DNA of 7,136 nucleotides. It comes from Candidatus Bathyarchaeota archaeon (GTDB lineage: Archaea > Thermoproteota > Bathyarchaeia > TCS64). Under the pieces are notes generated by a model, which was given only the letters and a program-made list of their open reading frames with translations, was not told the DNA's origin and made no database searches. The translations under genes and the position numbers were made by a program. The stretch covers positions 1 through 7,136 of the forward strand of contig VGJH01000066.1 in the NCBI GenBank assembly GCA_016867505.1. Reading direction: 5' to 3'. Positions 1 to 6,143 of the stretch are shown here, piece by piece. Every line of letters begins with the position of its first letter. The first letter of the stretch is position 1.

Positions 1-947
1 TTATCGATCATTAATTCTTTTGCTGTTGTTGGAGCTTTTAGAATCCTTAAACTACCTCTAATTTTCTCCCAATCTAAACCATGTAATTTTGCCATCATTA
101 TTGCTCCAACTCCACATTGTTCCCCATGTAAAGCTGGTTTAGGTGTAATCATATCGAGGGCATGACTAAAAAGATGAGAAGAACCACTACATGGTCTACT
201 ACTACCAGCTATACTCATTGCTACTCCACAACTGACTAAGGCTTCAAGTAGCGTTCTGATACCATCTTCAGTTAATTCAATGATTTTTTGTACACTTTCC
301 ATGACTAACTCGGAACTCATTAAAGCGAGGCTTCCGGAGTAGCCTCCATAATATTCTCCTTGATCTCTGTGTGCAAGCTTCCAGTCTTCAACTTCTGTTG
401 CTTTTGATATTATGTCACCACAGCCACTTGCAGTAAATCTGTATGGTGACTGAAGAATTATTTCACTATCCATAACTACTGAAACAGGTGAAGCAGCTTT
501 CATAGTATAAGGTCTTTCCATTCCTTTAATTGATGCTAAATTGCTAGCTATACCATCATGCGAAGCGACTGTTGGCACACTTATGAAGGGTAATCCAGTT
601 TTTGCTGCAGCAAGTTTTGCGACATCAATGTTTCGTCCACCACCGACACCTATTAAGACATTGGTTTCTTCCTTTTTAGTTTCTTCCATAACCCTACCAA
701 CTGTTTCGAGTTGAGCATCAGCAACGTAAATGTGTCTGGAGAGAACTCCTGCTCGTTCAAGGATTATGCTTGCTTTATCTCCAGCAATTTTTACAGTATT
801 TGTTCCAGTTACTATCAAGGCATTCAGATATCCCAGTTCATTGCATATACCACCAAGAGAATTTAGTACATTATTACCTACCACAACTATTCTTGGAAGA
901 TCAATTCTATGAAATGCCCGTGAAGCAGAGTAGGATTGGTTGGTCAT
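1..947 (-). CDS. egsA: sn-glycerol-1-phosphate dehydrogenase, 3' end cut by window edge
   Basis: This enzyme reduces dihydroxyacetone phosphate with NAD(P)H to sn-glycerol-1-phosphate, the backbone of archaeal ether lipids, in the cytosol. Reading the minus strand from the ATG at 947-945 gives 315 codons with no stop before base 1. The family is usually about 350 residues, so some 35 C-terminal residues are missing. An N-terminal Rossmann-like part carries the dinucleotide-binding GVGGGRNIDVAK (residues 100-111), followed by SVPTVASHDG (123-132). The C-terminal helical part has CGDIISKAT (176-184), SSRPCSGSSHLFSHALD (249-265) and HGEQCGVG (274-281). By family knowledge the metal ligands should be D178, H258 and H274. 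Many relatives have Glu before the H258 histidine where this protein has Ser257. The gene is divergent from psmB. Bacterial AraM is a homologue, but the archaeal context favours EgsA. Confidence 0.95.
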   Translation of the reverse strand, partial: MTNQSYSASRAFHRIDLPRIVVVGNNVLNSLGGICNELGYLNALIVTGTNTVKIAGDKASIILERAGVLSRHIYVADAQLETVGRVMEETKKEETNVLIGVGGGRNIDVAKLAAAKTGLPFISVPTVASHDGIASNLASIKGMERPYTMKAASPVSVVMDSEIILQSPYRFTASGCGDIISKATEVEDWKLAHRDQGEYYGGYSGSLALMSSELVMESVQKIIELTEDGIRTLLEALVSCGVAMSIAGSSRPCSGSSHLFSHALDMITPKPALHGEQCGVGAIMMAKLHGLDWEKIRGSLRILKAPTTAKELMID

Positions 948-1000
948 GTTGTACTAGTCAACCTTCTGATAATAGTGTTGAATCTAAAATATCAATACTT

Positions 1001-1010
1001 AGATATAGCT
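1001..1010 (-). promoter_or_regulatory. possible TATA box for egsA
   Basis: On the minus strand this reads AGCTATATCT. A start about 26 nt downstream would give a leader of roughly 30 nt before the egsA ATG at 947. A second AT-rich candidate, TATTATC (968-974), would instead suit a near-leaderless transcript. No good Shine-Dalgarno sequence lies close to the egsA ATG, so the sequence does not decide between the two. Confidence 0.25.
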
Positions 1011-1019
1011 TCTAATCTG

Positions 1020-1033
1020 AAAAGGTTTTTAAA
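1020..1033 (+). promoter_or_regulatory. BRE/TATA promoter for the psmB-fttA operon
   Basis: The plus strand reads AAAAGG followed by TTTTTAAA (1026-1033), a purine-rich BRE-like stretch next to an archaeal TATA box. Initiation about 26 nt downstream of its centre would fall near 1056. That gives a leader of about 50 nt containing the Shine-Dalgarno site at 1095-1100. Another AT-rich block at 1081-1090 lies only about 22 nt from the ATG and is a weaker alternative. Confidence 0.5.
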
Positions 1034-1094
1034 GAAGACATTTTTAGTAAACATGGTATTCCTTCTAAGGATCACCTATGTTTAAAATTTAATT

Positions 1095-1100
1095 GGAGAT
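1095..1100 (+). promoter_or_regulatory. psmB: Shine-Dalgarno site that fixes the psmB start
   Basis: GGAGAT lies 7 nt upstream of the ATG at 1108. An in-frame TTG at 1093 would give a protein five residues longer, but that codon overlaps this ribosome-binding site. The ATG at 1108 also gives the usual short propeptide. Both facts favour 1108 as the start. Confidence 0.7.
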
Positions 1101-1107
1101 AATTTCA

Positions 1108-1743
1108 ATGACAAGGGAAGTCGAGGTTTTAAAAGGCACCACGACAGTTGGAGTAGTATGTAAAGATGGAGTCATATTAGGGACTGATACGCGTGCTACG
1201 ATGGGTAGTTATGTCGCAAGCAAAAACGCAAAAAAAGTTTACAAAATAACAGATAGACTGGGTATGACGATAGCGGGTGGTGTAGCTGTCGCTCAACGAG
1301 TTGTAGAAATCCTGAAAGTAAATGCAAGGTTATATGAACTTGAAAAAGGTAGACCTATGCCAGTAAAATCAGCAGCAAATCTTGTATCAGGAATATTATT
1401 TGGCAATCGTGAAGCTGGTGCACCATTACCAATGCAGGCAATTGTTGGTGGTTATGATGAGACAGGACCTCACATATTCAACCTTGATCCATATGGAAGT
1501 CTCCTTGAAGAGAAAATGATCTCAACAGGCTCTGGCTCACCATTTGCATATGGCGTGCTTGAGGCAATGTATAAAGAGAATAAACCAACAAAAGATATGC
1601 TACCTGTTGTTGTTAAAGCAGTTGACTCTGCCATGAAAAGAGACACTGCAAGCGGAGACAGTTTCGATGTAGCAGTAATTTCAGCTGAGGGATGGAAAGA
1701 ATTGACACCAGCTGAGAAAGAGTCTTTATTAAAATTAGGTTAG
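1108..1743 (+). CDS. psmB: 20S proteasome beta subunit (N-terminal threonine protease)
   Basis: This is the catalytic subunit of the archaeal 20S proteasome, which degrades unfolded proteins in the cytosol inside a barrel made with alpha subunits. From the ATG at 1108 it has 211 residues. A 10-residue propeptide ends in Gly (EVLKG), followed by TTTVG. Cleavage at Gly10/Thr11 would expose the nucleophile and leave a 201-residue mature chain. In mature numbering the catalytic partners are present: Thr1, Asp17 (GTDTRA) and Lys33 (SKNAKK). Ser129 lies in STGSGSPFAYG, and the RDTASGDSFDVAV motif supplies the usual later Asp and Ser, shifted by about three residues. All catalytic residues are intact, so this is an active beta subunit. 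Its stop is 6 nt before fttA, which implies one transcript. The alpha subunit is not in the window. Confidence 0.97.
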   Translation: MTREVEVLKGTTTVGVVCKDGVILGTDTRATMGSYVASKNAKKVYKITDRLGMTIAGGVAVAQRVVEILKVNARLYELEKGRPMPVKSAANLVSGILFGNREAGAPLPMQAIVGGYDETGPHIFNLDPYGSLLEEKMISTGSGSPFAYGVLEAMYKENKPTKDMLPVVVKAVDSAMKRDTASGDSFDVAVISAEGWKELTPAEKESLLKLG

Positions 1744-1749
1744 ATTACA

Positions 1750-3663
1750 ATGCAGAAAACGCAGGGCTTATCCTACGAAGAGATCCGTAAAACGATCCTT
1801 GAAAAAATACCTTCAGAGATTGGAATAACAAGAATCGAATTTGAAGGCCCTAGGCTAGCAATTTATACTCAAAAACCAGAGATCTTGCTAGAACAGAGCC
1901 ACATTATTGGCGAAATTGCTGGAATAATAAAAAAGAGAATTGTTATACGCAGTGACCCATCGGTTCGAACACCAGAACTTGAGAGTGAAAGAGTTATCAA
2001 AGAGATGCTTCAAGAATCTGGGTTGGTTCAAAGCTATTTTGACCCTAGCCTCGGAGAAGTTACACTCGAAGTGGAGAAACCTGGTTTAGCTATTGGGAAA
2101 AATGGTTCAAACCTGCTGGATATCGTAAAGAAAACTCATTGGAGCCCAAACATAGTAAGGTCTCCACCAATCCCATCCATGATTGTAAAACAGATAAGGG
2201 GATACCTGTACTCTCAAAGTAAGGATAGAGAAAAATTCCTGCGAGAGACAGGAGAGAACATCTTCAGGCCAATGTACCAGCAATGTGGAGATGTTAGAAT
2301 CACTTTCCTTGGAGCAGCTAGGCAAGTCGGTAGGTCTGCGATATTGGTCAGAACAAGGGAAAGCAGGATCCTTATGGATTGTGGGATAAATCCTGGTACC
2401 TCAAACCCAACTGGTGCATATCCTAGATTAGATACTGAAGAATTTGATCTAAGCAGGATCGATGCAGTGGTGATAAGCCATGCACATCTTGATCACTGTG
2501 GCTTCCTCCCATACCTCTATAAATATGGTTATGAAGGCCCGATATATTGTTCAGAACCCACAGCAAGCTTGATGGTTTTACTTCAAAGTGATTACCTTGA
2601 TGTTACAAGCAAAGAAGGAAGACCTCTACCATACAGTATGGAGGATGTTCGGGAAGTAATAATGAGAACAATCCCCATCCAATATGGTGAGGTTACCGAC
2701 ATTAGCCCGGACATTCGTCTAACTCTCCATAATGCTGGTCACATTCTTGGCTCTGCACAGGTTCACTTACACATTGGGAAAGGATTACATAATGTCGTTT
2801 ATACTGGCGATTTCAAATTTGGTGCAACTCAACTGCTTCAACCAGCTTCTATACAATTCCCTAGAGTTGAAACGTTGATTATGGAAAGCACCTATGGTGG
2901 TGTAGAAAACGTTACACCTGAACGAGAAGAGACTGAAGCAAAGTTCACAGAAATCGCAAACAGTGTCTTAGAAAAAGGTAAACTGCTGATACCGGTCCCA
3001 GCAGTTGGACGAGCTCAAGAGATAATGATGGTCATAAACAAATATATGAAAGAAGGAAAAATGAAAGAAGCCCCAGTCTATATTGAGGGTATGATTAGTG
3101 AAGTAACTGGGATACATACTGCATACCCACAATACTTGAGCAACGATATAAGAGATCAAATTCTCAGAGATGGAATTAATCCCTTTGAATCAGATTACTT
3201 TACGGTAGTTAAACAACAAGATCTACGTGATGAAATCGTTGCAGGTGGACCATGCATCATTATTGCGACTGCTGGTATGATGGAGGGTGGCCCAGTTATT
3301 GAATACTTTAAGAGATTAGCATATGACGAAAACAATGCACTATGTTTTGTAAGTTATCAAGTCGCTGGCACCATGGGCCAAAGAATCCAATCAGGCATGG
3401 GTTCAGCGCAAATGTATAGCAATAATGGGAAAATGGAAATAGTAAACATAGGAATGAAAAATTATACAATTGAAGGATTTAGTGGACACAGTGACTGGAG
3501 ACAATTGACAAATTATGTAAGGCGACTTAAACCACAACCTAAAAAAGTTTTTGTAGTACATGGTGAAGAATCGAAATGCGAAAATTTAGCAAGAGTTGTT
3601 TCAAAAAATAGAGGGGTTTATGGTATAGTACCCACAAACCTCGATACATATAACCTTGTCTAA
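1750..3663 (+). CDS. fttA: aCPSF1/FttA, KH-metallo-beta-lactamase-beta-CASP ribonuclease and transcription termination factor
   Basis: This archaeal relative of eukaryotic CPSF73 cleaves nascent RNA at U-rich sites and drives factor-dependent transcription termination. At 637 residues it has the full family length. Residues 1-140 form two KH-like RNA-binding regions, the second with the GxxG-type loop IGKNGSN (115-121). The metallo-beta-lactamase core begins near 182. It shows motif 2, SHAHLDHCG (243-251; H244, H246, D248, H249), motif 3, GHILGSAQ (H331), and motif 4, YTGDF (D354). The beta-CASP segment follows with ESTYGG (379-384). Then come GFSGHSD (H580) and VVHGE (H604), so every metal ligand is present. 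The ATG at 1750 lies 6 nt after the psmB stop, with a weak AGGT at 1737-1740 upstream, so the gene is probably co-transcribed with psmB. Its TAA overlaps the sepF stop on the other strand. Confidence 0.97.
   Translation: MQKTQGLSYEEIRKTILEKIPSEIGITRIEFEGPRLAIYTQKPEILLEQSHIIGEIAGIIKKRIVIRSDPSVRTPELESERVIKEMLQESGLVQSYFDPSLGEVTLEVEKPGLAIGKNGSNLLDIVKKTHWSPNIVRSPPIPSMIVKQIRGYLYSQSKDREKFLRETGENIFRPMYQQCGDVRITFLGAARQVGRSAILVRTRESRILMDCGINPGTSNPTGAYPRLDTEEFDLSRIDAVVISHAHLDHCGFLPYLYKYGYEGPIYCSEPTASLMVLLQSDYLDVTSKEGRPLPYSMEDVREVIMRTIPIQYGEVTDISPDIRLTLHNAGHILGSAQVHLHIGKGLHNVVYTGDFKFGATQLLQPASIQFPRVETLIMESTYGGVENVTPEREETEAKFTEIANSVLEKGKLLIPVPAVGRAQEIMMVINKYMKEGKMKEAPVYIEGMISEVTGIHTAYPQYLSNDIRDQILRDGINPFESDYFTVVKQQDLRDEIVAGGPCIIIATAGMMEGGPVIEYFKRLAYDENNALCFVSYQVAGTMGQRIQSGMGSAQMYSNNGKMEIVNIGMKNYTIEGFSGHSDWRQLTNYVRRLKPQPKKVFVVHGEESKCENLARVVSKNRGVYGIVPTNLDTYNLV
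3603..3608 (-). terminator. possible U-tract terminator for sepF, inside the 3' end of fttA
   Basis: On the minus strand, six T residues (A6 on the plus strand) occur about 50 nt past the sepF stop, and another six lie at 3541-3546. Archaeal termination uses U-rich tracts, so a sepF transcript could end here, antisense to fttA. Such tracts are common in AT-rich coding DNA, so the support is weak. Confidence 0.2.
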
Positions 3664-3971
3664 GGCTCAGTAGCTCTCCAAATCCTAATATTTTTAGGGG
3701 TTAAAACAATTCTCTCTTCGCCAAGTCTAGCTATATCACCTTCATTTTTTTGTATAAAATCAGTTAAATCATTAACACATTTTATAACATCTTCTATGCT
3801 ATTTTTAGCTAAAGGAGATATATTACACACAACAATATTTCCTGATTGAACCTCAAATTTTATTTTATCAACATCGCTGACATAACGCATCGGAATAGAT
3901 TTTACATATTTTATTAAATCGGATGAAGTGTTTGATTCTTTTTGTCCCAGAATTCGATTGAAAAAATTCAA
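3660..3971 (-). CDS. sepF: SepF, membrane anchor for FtsZ
   Basis: SepF tethers the FtsZ ring to the membrane during cell division. The 103-residue product starts with a short hydrophobic/basic stretch, MNFFNRILGQK, which fits the amphipathic membrane-targeting helix of the family. A polar linker follows. The compact SepF core runs from about residue 24 to 99: SGNIVVCNISPLA (43-55), a helix around DVIKCVNDLTDFI (61-73), then EGDIARLGEERIVLTP (77-92). The start is TTG at 3971-3969. No ATG or GTG exists in frame upstream before a stop, and a good Shine-Dalgarno site lies 7 nt away. The gene stands alone on the minus strand. Its TAG overlaps the fttA stop by 4 nt at the 3' end, and it is divergent from the PUA gene at the 5' end. 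ftsZ is not in the window. Confidence 0.9.
   Translation of the reverse strand: MNFFNRILGQKESNTSSDLIKYVKSIPMRYVSDVDKIKFEVQSGNIVVCNISPLAKNSIEDVIKCVNDLTDFIQKNEGDIARLGEERIVLTPKNIRIWRATEP
3745..3751 (+). terminator. possible T-tract terminator for the psmB-fttA transcript, inside sepF
   Basis: Seven T residues on the plus strand lie about 80 nt past the fttA stop, with a shorter T5 at 3691-3695. Since fttA runs straight into sepF, its transcript must end inside or beyond sepF, and these are the nearest T-rich tracts. The tracts are visible; their function as terminators is inferred. Confidence 0.25.
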
Positions 3972-3978
3972 TATGACA

Positions 3979-3985
3979 CTCCCTC
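3979..3985 (-). promoter_or_regulatory. sepF: Shine-Dalgarno site that fixes the sepF TTG start
   Basis: The minus strand reads GAGGGAG, 7 nt before the TTG at 3971. It is the main reason to accept the non-ATG start. It also implies that the sepF mRNA has a 5' leader. Confidence 0.6.
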
Positions 3986-3986
3986 A

Positions 3987-4001
3987 TACATTGATAATGT
4001 A
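3987..4001. repeat. inverted repeat TACATT-GAT-AATGTA between sepF and the PUA gene
   Basis: This is a perfect 6-bp inverted repeat with a 3-bp centre. It sits in the 89-bp divergent spacer, just upstream of the sepF Shine-Dalgarno site. The position suits an operator for a dimeric regulator or a small hairpin in the sepF leader. Short palindromes of this size arise by chance several times in a window like this, so function is unproven. Confidence 0.35.
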
Positions 4002-4029
4002 CCTTAGATGATTGCTTGAAACCATTGCC

Positions 4030-4035
4030 TTATTA
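4030..4035 (+). promoter_or_regulatory. TATA-like box for the PUA-domain gene
   Basis: TTATTA is centred about 28 nt upstream of the ATG at 4061, and no Shine-Dalgarno sequence precedes that ATG. This fits a leaderless transcript starting at or next to the ATG. The box is a weak match to the archaeal consensus. Confidence 0.35.
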
Positions 4036-4060
4036 GGTTTGTTAACAAAATAGTATTCTA

Positions 4061-4546
4061 ATGAGTGGCGCAGAGCCTAAAATTAGAAAACGTCAGTCTA
4101 TGAGAAGAAAAGATGCTCTAGATCTATTGACTGAATCATCGAAAAAATTGGGTATGTTATCAGCTCATAAAATTGAAGAAGCTGAAACTATTGAAGGGGT
4201 AAAAATATTTTTACTTGATAACATTATTCAACTATTCGAAAAAGATGATGACATTTTCCCAACATTATTATGTCCTTGTATAGAAAAATTTCCAGCTGTT
4301 ATTGTTGATATGGGGGCTATTCCGTTCATTTGTAAGGGCGCGGATGTTATGGCTCCGGGAATAAAAGAAATTACTAAAGATTTTACTGAAGGAACACTGG
4401 TTATTATCAGAGATATTAATCATAAAAAGGCTTTAGCGGTTGGTAAAGCATTAAAATCATCAGAAGAGATCAACAGTTCTAAAAAGGGTAAAGTTATTCA
4501 GAATCTTCATTATATTGGAGACAAAATTTGGGTAGCTAAGACTTAA
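4061..4546 (+). CDS. PUA-domain RNA-binding protein of the MCT-1/Tma20 type
   Basis: The 161-residue product has a basic N-terminus and a pre-PUA domain (about 12-75, the region often called DUF1947). A PUA domain follows at about 78-158. The PUA signature is clear: VDMGAIPFICKGADVMAPGI (82-101), then ALAVGKA (124-130) and QNLHYIGDKIW (147-157). The same pattern of elements occurs in eukaryotic MCT-1, which with DENR acts on the small ribosomal subunit in recycling and reinitiation. The archaeal role is not settled, but binding to rRNA, tRNA or the ribosome is likely. CPC (71-73) lies between the two domains. The ATG at 4061 has no Shine-Dalgarno site. This is the first gene of the plus-strand run that continues with pcm. 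Confidence 0.85.
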   Translation: MSGAEPKIRKRQSMRRKDALDLLTESSKKLGMLSAHKIEEAETIEGVKIFLLDNIIQLFEKDDDIFPTLLCPCIEKFPAVIVDMGAIPFICKGADVMAPGIKEITKDFTEGTLVIIRDINHKKALAVGKALKSSEEINSSKKGKVIQNLHYIGDKIWVAKT

Positions 4547-4549
4547 ACA

Positions 4550-4556
4550 TTTATTA
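4550..4556 (+). promoter_or_regulatory. TATA-like box for pcm
   Basis: TTTATTA lies in the 34-nt gap after the PUA gene and is centred about 28 nt before the pcm ATG at 4581. No Shine-Dalgarno site precedes that ATG. The gene may therefore have its own leaderless promoter as well as read-through from upstream. Confidence 0.35.
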
Positions 4557-4580
4557 CAAATAAAGAATTTTAATTAATTG

Positions 4581-5255
4581 ATGACTGAGAGCTTCCTTAA
4601 GCAACGGCAAGAGATGGTGAAAAGATATCGGGCAGCAGGGTATATTAAAAGTAAATCAATTGAAAATGCTATGCTTGCTGTGCCAAGAGAAGAATTTATG
4701 GCCCCTGAGTTAATGGAATATGCATATTTTGATCAACCAGCACCGATTCCGGGTGATGGAAGACAAACTATTTCAGCTCCATACATGTATCCAATTACAT
4801 ATGAGCCATTAAAACTTAATAGAGGAGATAAATTTCTTGAAATTGGCGCTGGCTCAGGGTATGGAGCTGCTCTTGCCTGTGAAATTATTGGTAAAGAAGG
4901 CGTCATTGTCGCTGTGGAAATTAATTCTATAACATATGAATTTGCGAAATCAAATCTTCAGAGAACAGGCTACGAGAATGTTAAATTAATTTTAGGCGAT
5001 GGAGGCTTAGGAGTTCCAGAGTTTGCACCATATAATTCCATCAGTGTGACCGCTGCAAGTCCAGATGTTCCTCCACCATTAATTAATCAACTTAATCAGC
5101 CAGGACGAATGATTTTACCAATTGGTCAATCCAGCATTTATGGGCAAGATCTAGTTCTAGTGGAAAAAGATAATGCTGGAAAAATTAGTAAAAAGGTTCT
5201 AATGGGTGTTGCATATGTCCCATTAATTGGACAACACGGTTGGAATAGAAAATAA
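4581..5255 (+). CDS. pcm: protein-L-isoaspartate O-methyltransferase
   Basis: This enzyme uses S-adenosylmethionine to methylate L-isoaspartyl residues in aged proteins, starting their repair to normal aspartate in the cytosol. The product has 224 residues, close to the family norm. It shows AVPREEF (33-39), the substrate-side GRQTISAP (60-67, with the conserved Ser65), the SAM-binding motif LEIGAGSGYGAA (86-97) and an acidic ribose-binding residue (E113 in VAVE). The later motifs are GDGGLG (139-144) and VTAASPDVPPPL (156-167), followed by GRMILPIG (175-182). The conserved APYD motif reads APYN here, with Asn152. ATG 4581 is preferred over the TTG directly before it at 4578, which adds only one residue. 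It follows the PUA gene and precedes NAD kinase on the same strand. Confidence 0.93.
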   Translation: MTESFLKQRQEMVKRYRAAGYIKSKSIENAMLAVPREEFMAPELMEYAYFDQPAPIPGDGRQTISAPYMYPITYEPLKLNRGDKFLEIGAGSGYGAALACEIIGKEGVIVAVEINSITYEFAKSNLQRTGYENVKLILGDGGLGVPEFAPYNSISVTAASPDVPPPLINQLNQPGRMILPIGQSSIYGQDLVLVEKDNAGKISKKVLMGVAYVPLIGQHGWNRK

Positions 5256-5285
5256 TTACATAGACTTTAAGTCATAATTAATACC

Positions 5286-6143
5286 TTGATTTATAGAAGA
5301 ACATTGAGAGTAGGCGTTGTATCAAGAATCGATACTTCAGAAGCATTAGAGGCAACTTTAAAAACAATTGATATTCTTAAAACCAAAAAAATAGAGGTAT
5401 TAGTTGAAACAGAGACATCAATGGCACTTGATTTATATGACTACAGCCAAGATCTAGGTGATATCGATGCTGATTTTATAATATCAATTGGTGGCGACGG
5501 AACAATTTTAAGAACTGCAATGGGATTAAAAAATCCTGAAACCCCACTTTTAGGAATAAATTTTGGTCGCAGAGGTTTTCTATGTGAAGTCAGTAAAGAT
5601 GAAGTTGAACATGCCATTGATAAAATTTTAGCTAATGACTATTCAATCGAAGAGAGTTTAAAATTAAGCAGTAAAAACATAGATACAGAAGAAAAATTCC
5701 CAGATGCACTCAACGAAGTCTTAGTTTCATCATCTCTACCATCCAAGATGCTTTTGACAAAAATTAGTGTTGATGGTGTTGATATTACTGAAATTCAGTC
5801 AGATGGAGTAATTATTGCTACTCCGACAGGATCTACTGCATATAATTTGTCTGCAGGTGGTTCAATTCTTTCACCAAACATAAACGCTATGATTGTAACA
5901 GCAATTTGTCCATACAGTTATTTTAAGAGCATTGCATTCCCAATGAGTGTAAAAATAAATGTCCAATTAATGAAACCAAGAACTGATGGATTAGCTATTA
6001 TTGATGGAAAAGTATACACAGCCTTAAAACCAAACTCAATAGTTGAAATTTCAGTTTCAAAAAATAAAACCCGATTCATCAGGTTTAAACCATTTTATCA
6101 ACGCTTAAAGAGTAGGCTAGCTCACCTACAATCACAGGGATGA
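5286..6143 (+). CDS. nadK: NAD kinase (ATP-NAD kinase family)
   Basis: NAD kinase phosphorylates NAD to NADP, the source of cellular NADPH; archaeal members use ATP or polyphosphate. The product has 285 residues from the TTG at 5286. The family signature GGDGTILRT (69-77) carries catalytic Asp71. Then come NFGRRGFLCEV (92-102), the NE dyad in LNEVLV (142-147), SDGVIIATPTGSTAYNLSAGG (172-192) and the late IDGK (239-242). In the region that usually reads PICPHSL the sequence is AICPYSY (206-212), so the usual His is Tyr. No ATG exists near the start. A second TTG at 5304 would begin MRVGVVSRID, the usual family opening, so the start is uncertain by six residues. The gene overlaps nob1 by 4 nt at its 3' end, which implies co-transcription. 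Confidence 0.94.
   Translation: MIYRRTLRVGVVSRIDTSEALEATLKTIDILKTKKIEVLVETETSMALDLYDYSQDLGDIDADFIISIGGDGTILRTAMGLKNPETPLLGINFGRRGFLCEVSKDEVEHAIDKILANDYSIEESLKLSSKNIDTEEKFPDALNEVLVSSSLPSKMLLTKISVDGVDITEIQSDGVIIATPTGSTAYNLSAGGSILSPNINAMIVTAICPYSYFKSIAFPMSVKINVQLMKPRTDGLAIIDGKVYTALKPNSIVEISVSKNKTRFIRFKPFYQRLKSRLAHLQSQG

Noticed and set aside
730..1015. Two overlapping plus-strand reading frames of 60 and 81 codons
   Set aside because: They lie opposite egsA, show no recognisable family features, and the minus-strand frame has clear EgsA motifs.
1093..1107. TTG start giving psmB five more residues
   Set aside because: The TTG overlaps the GGAGAT ribosome-binding site, and ATG 1108 yields the usual short propeptide before GTTTVG.
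2107..2325. 72-codon minus-strand frame within fttA
   Set aside because: It is antisense to the highly conserved KH/beta-lactamase coding region; its composition (Trp, Tyr and Cys rich) is typical of a shadow frame.
2968..3159. 63-codon minus-strand frame within fttA
   Set aside because: It is antisense to the beta-CASP domain, with a Phe/Tyr/Ser-rich product, no start signal and no domain.
5263..5273. Inverted repeat GACTT-T-AAGTC upstream of nadK
   Set aside because: Five-base arms are expected tens of times by chance in a window of this size, and nothing else supports a site.
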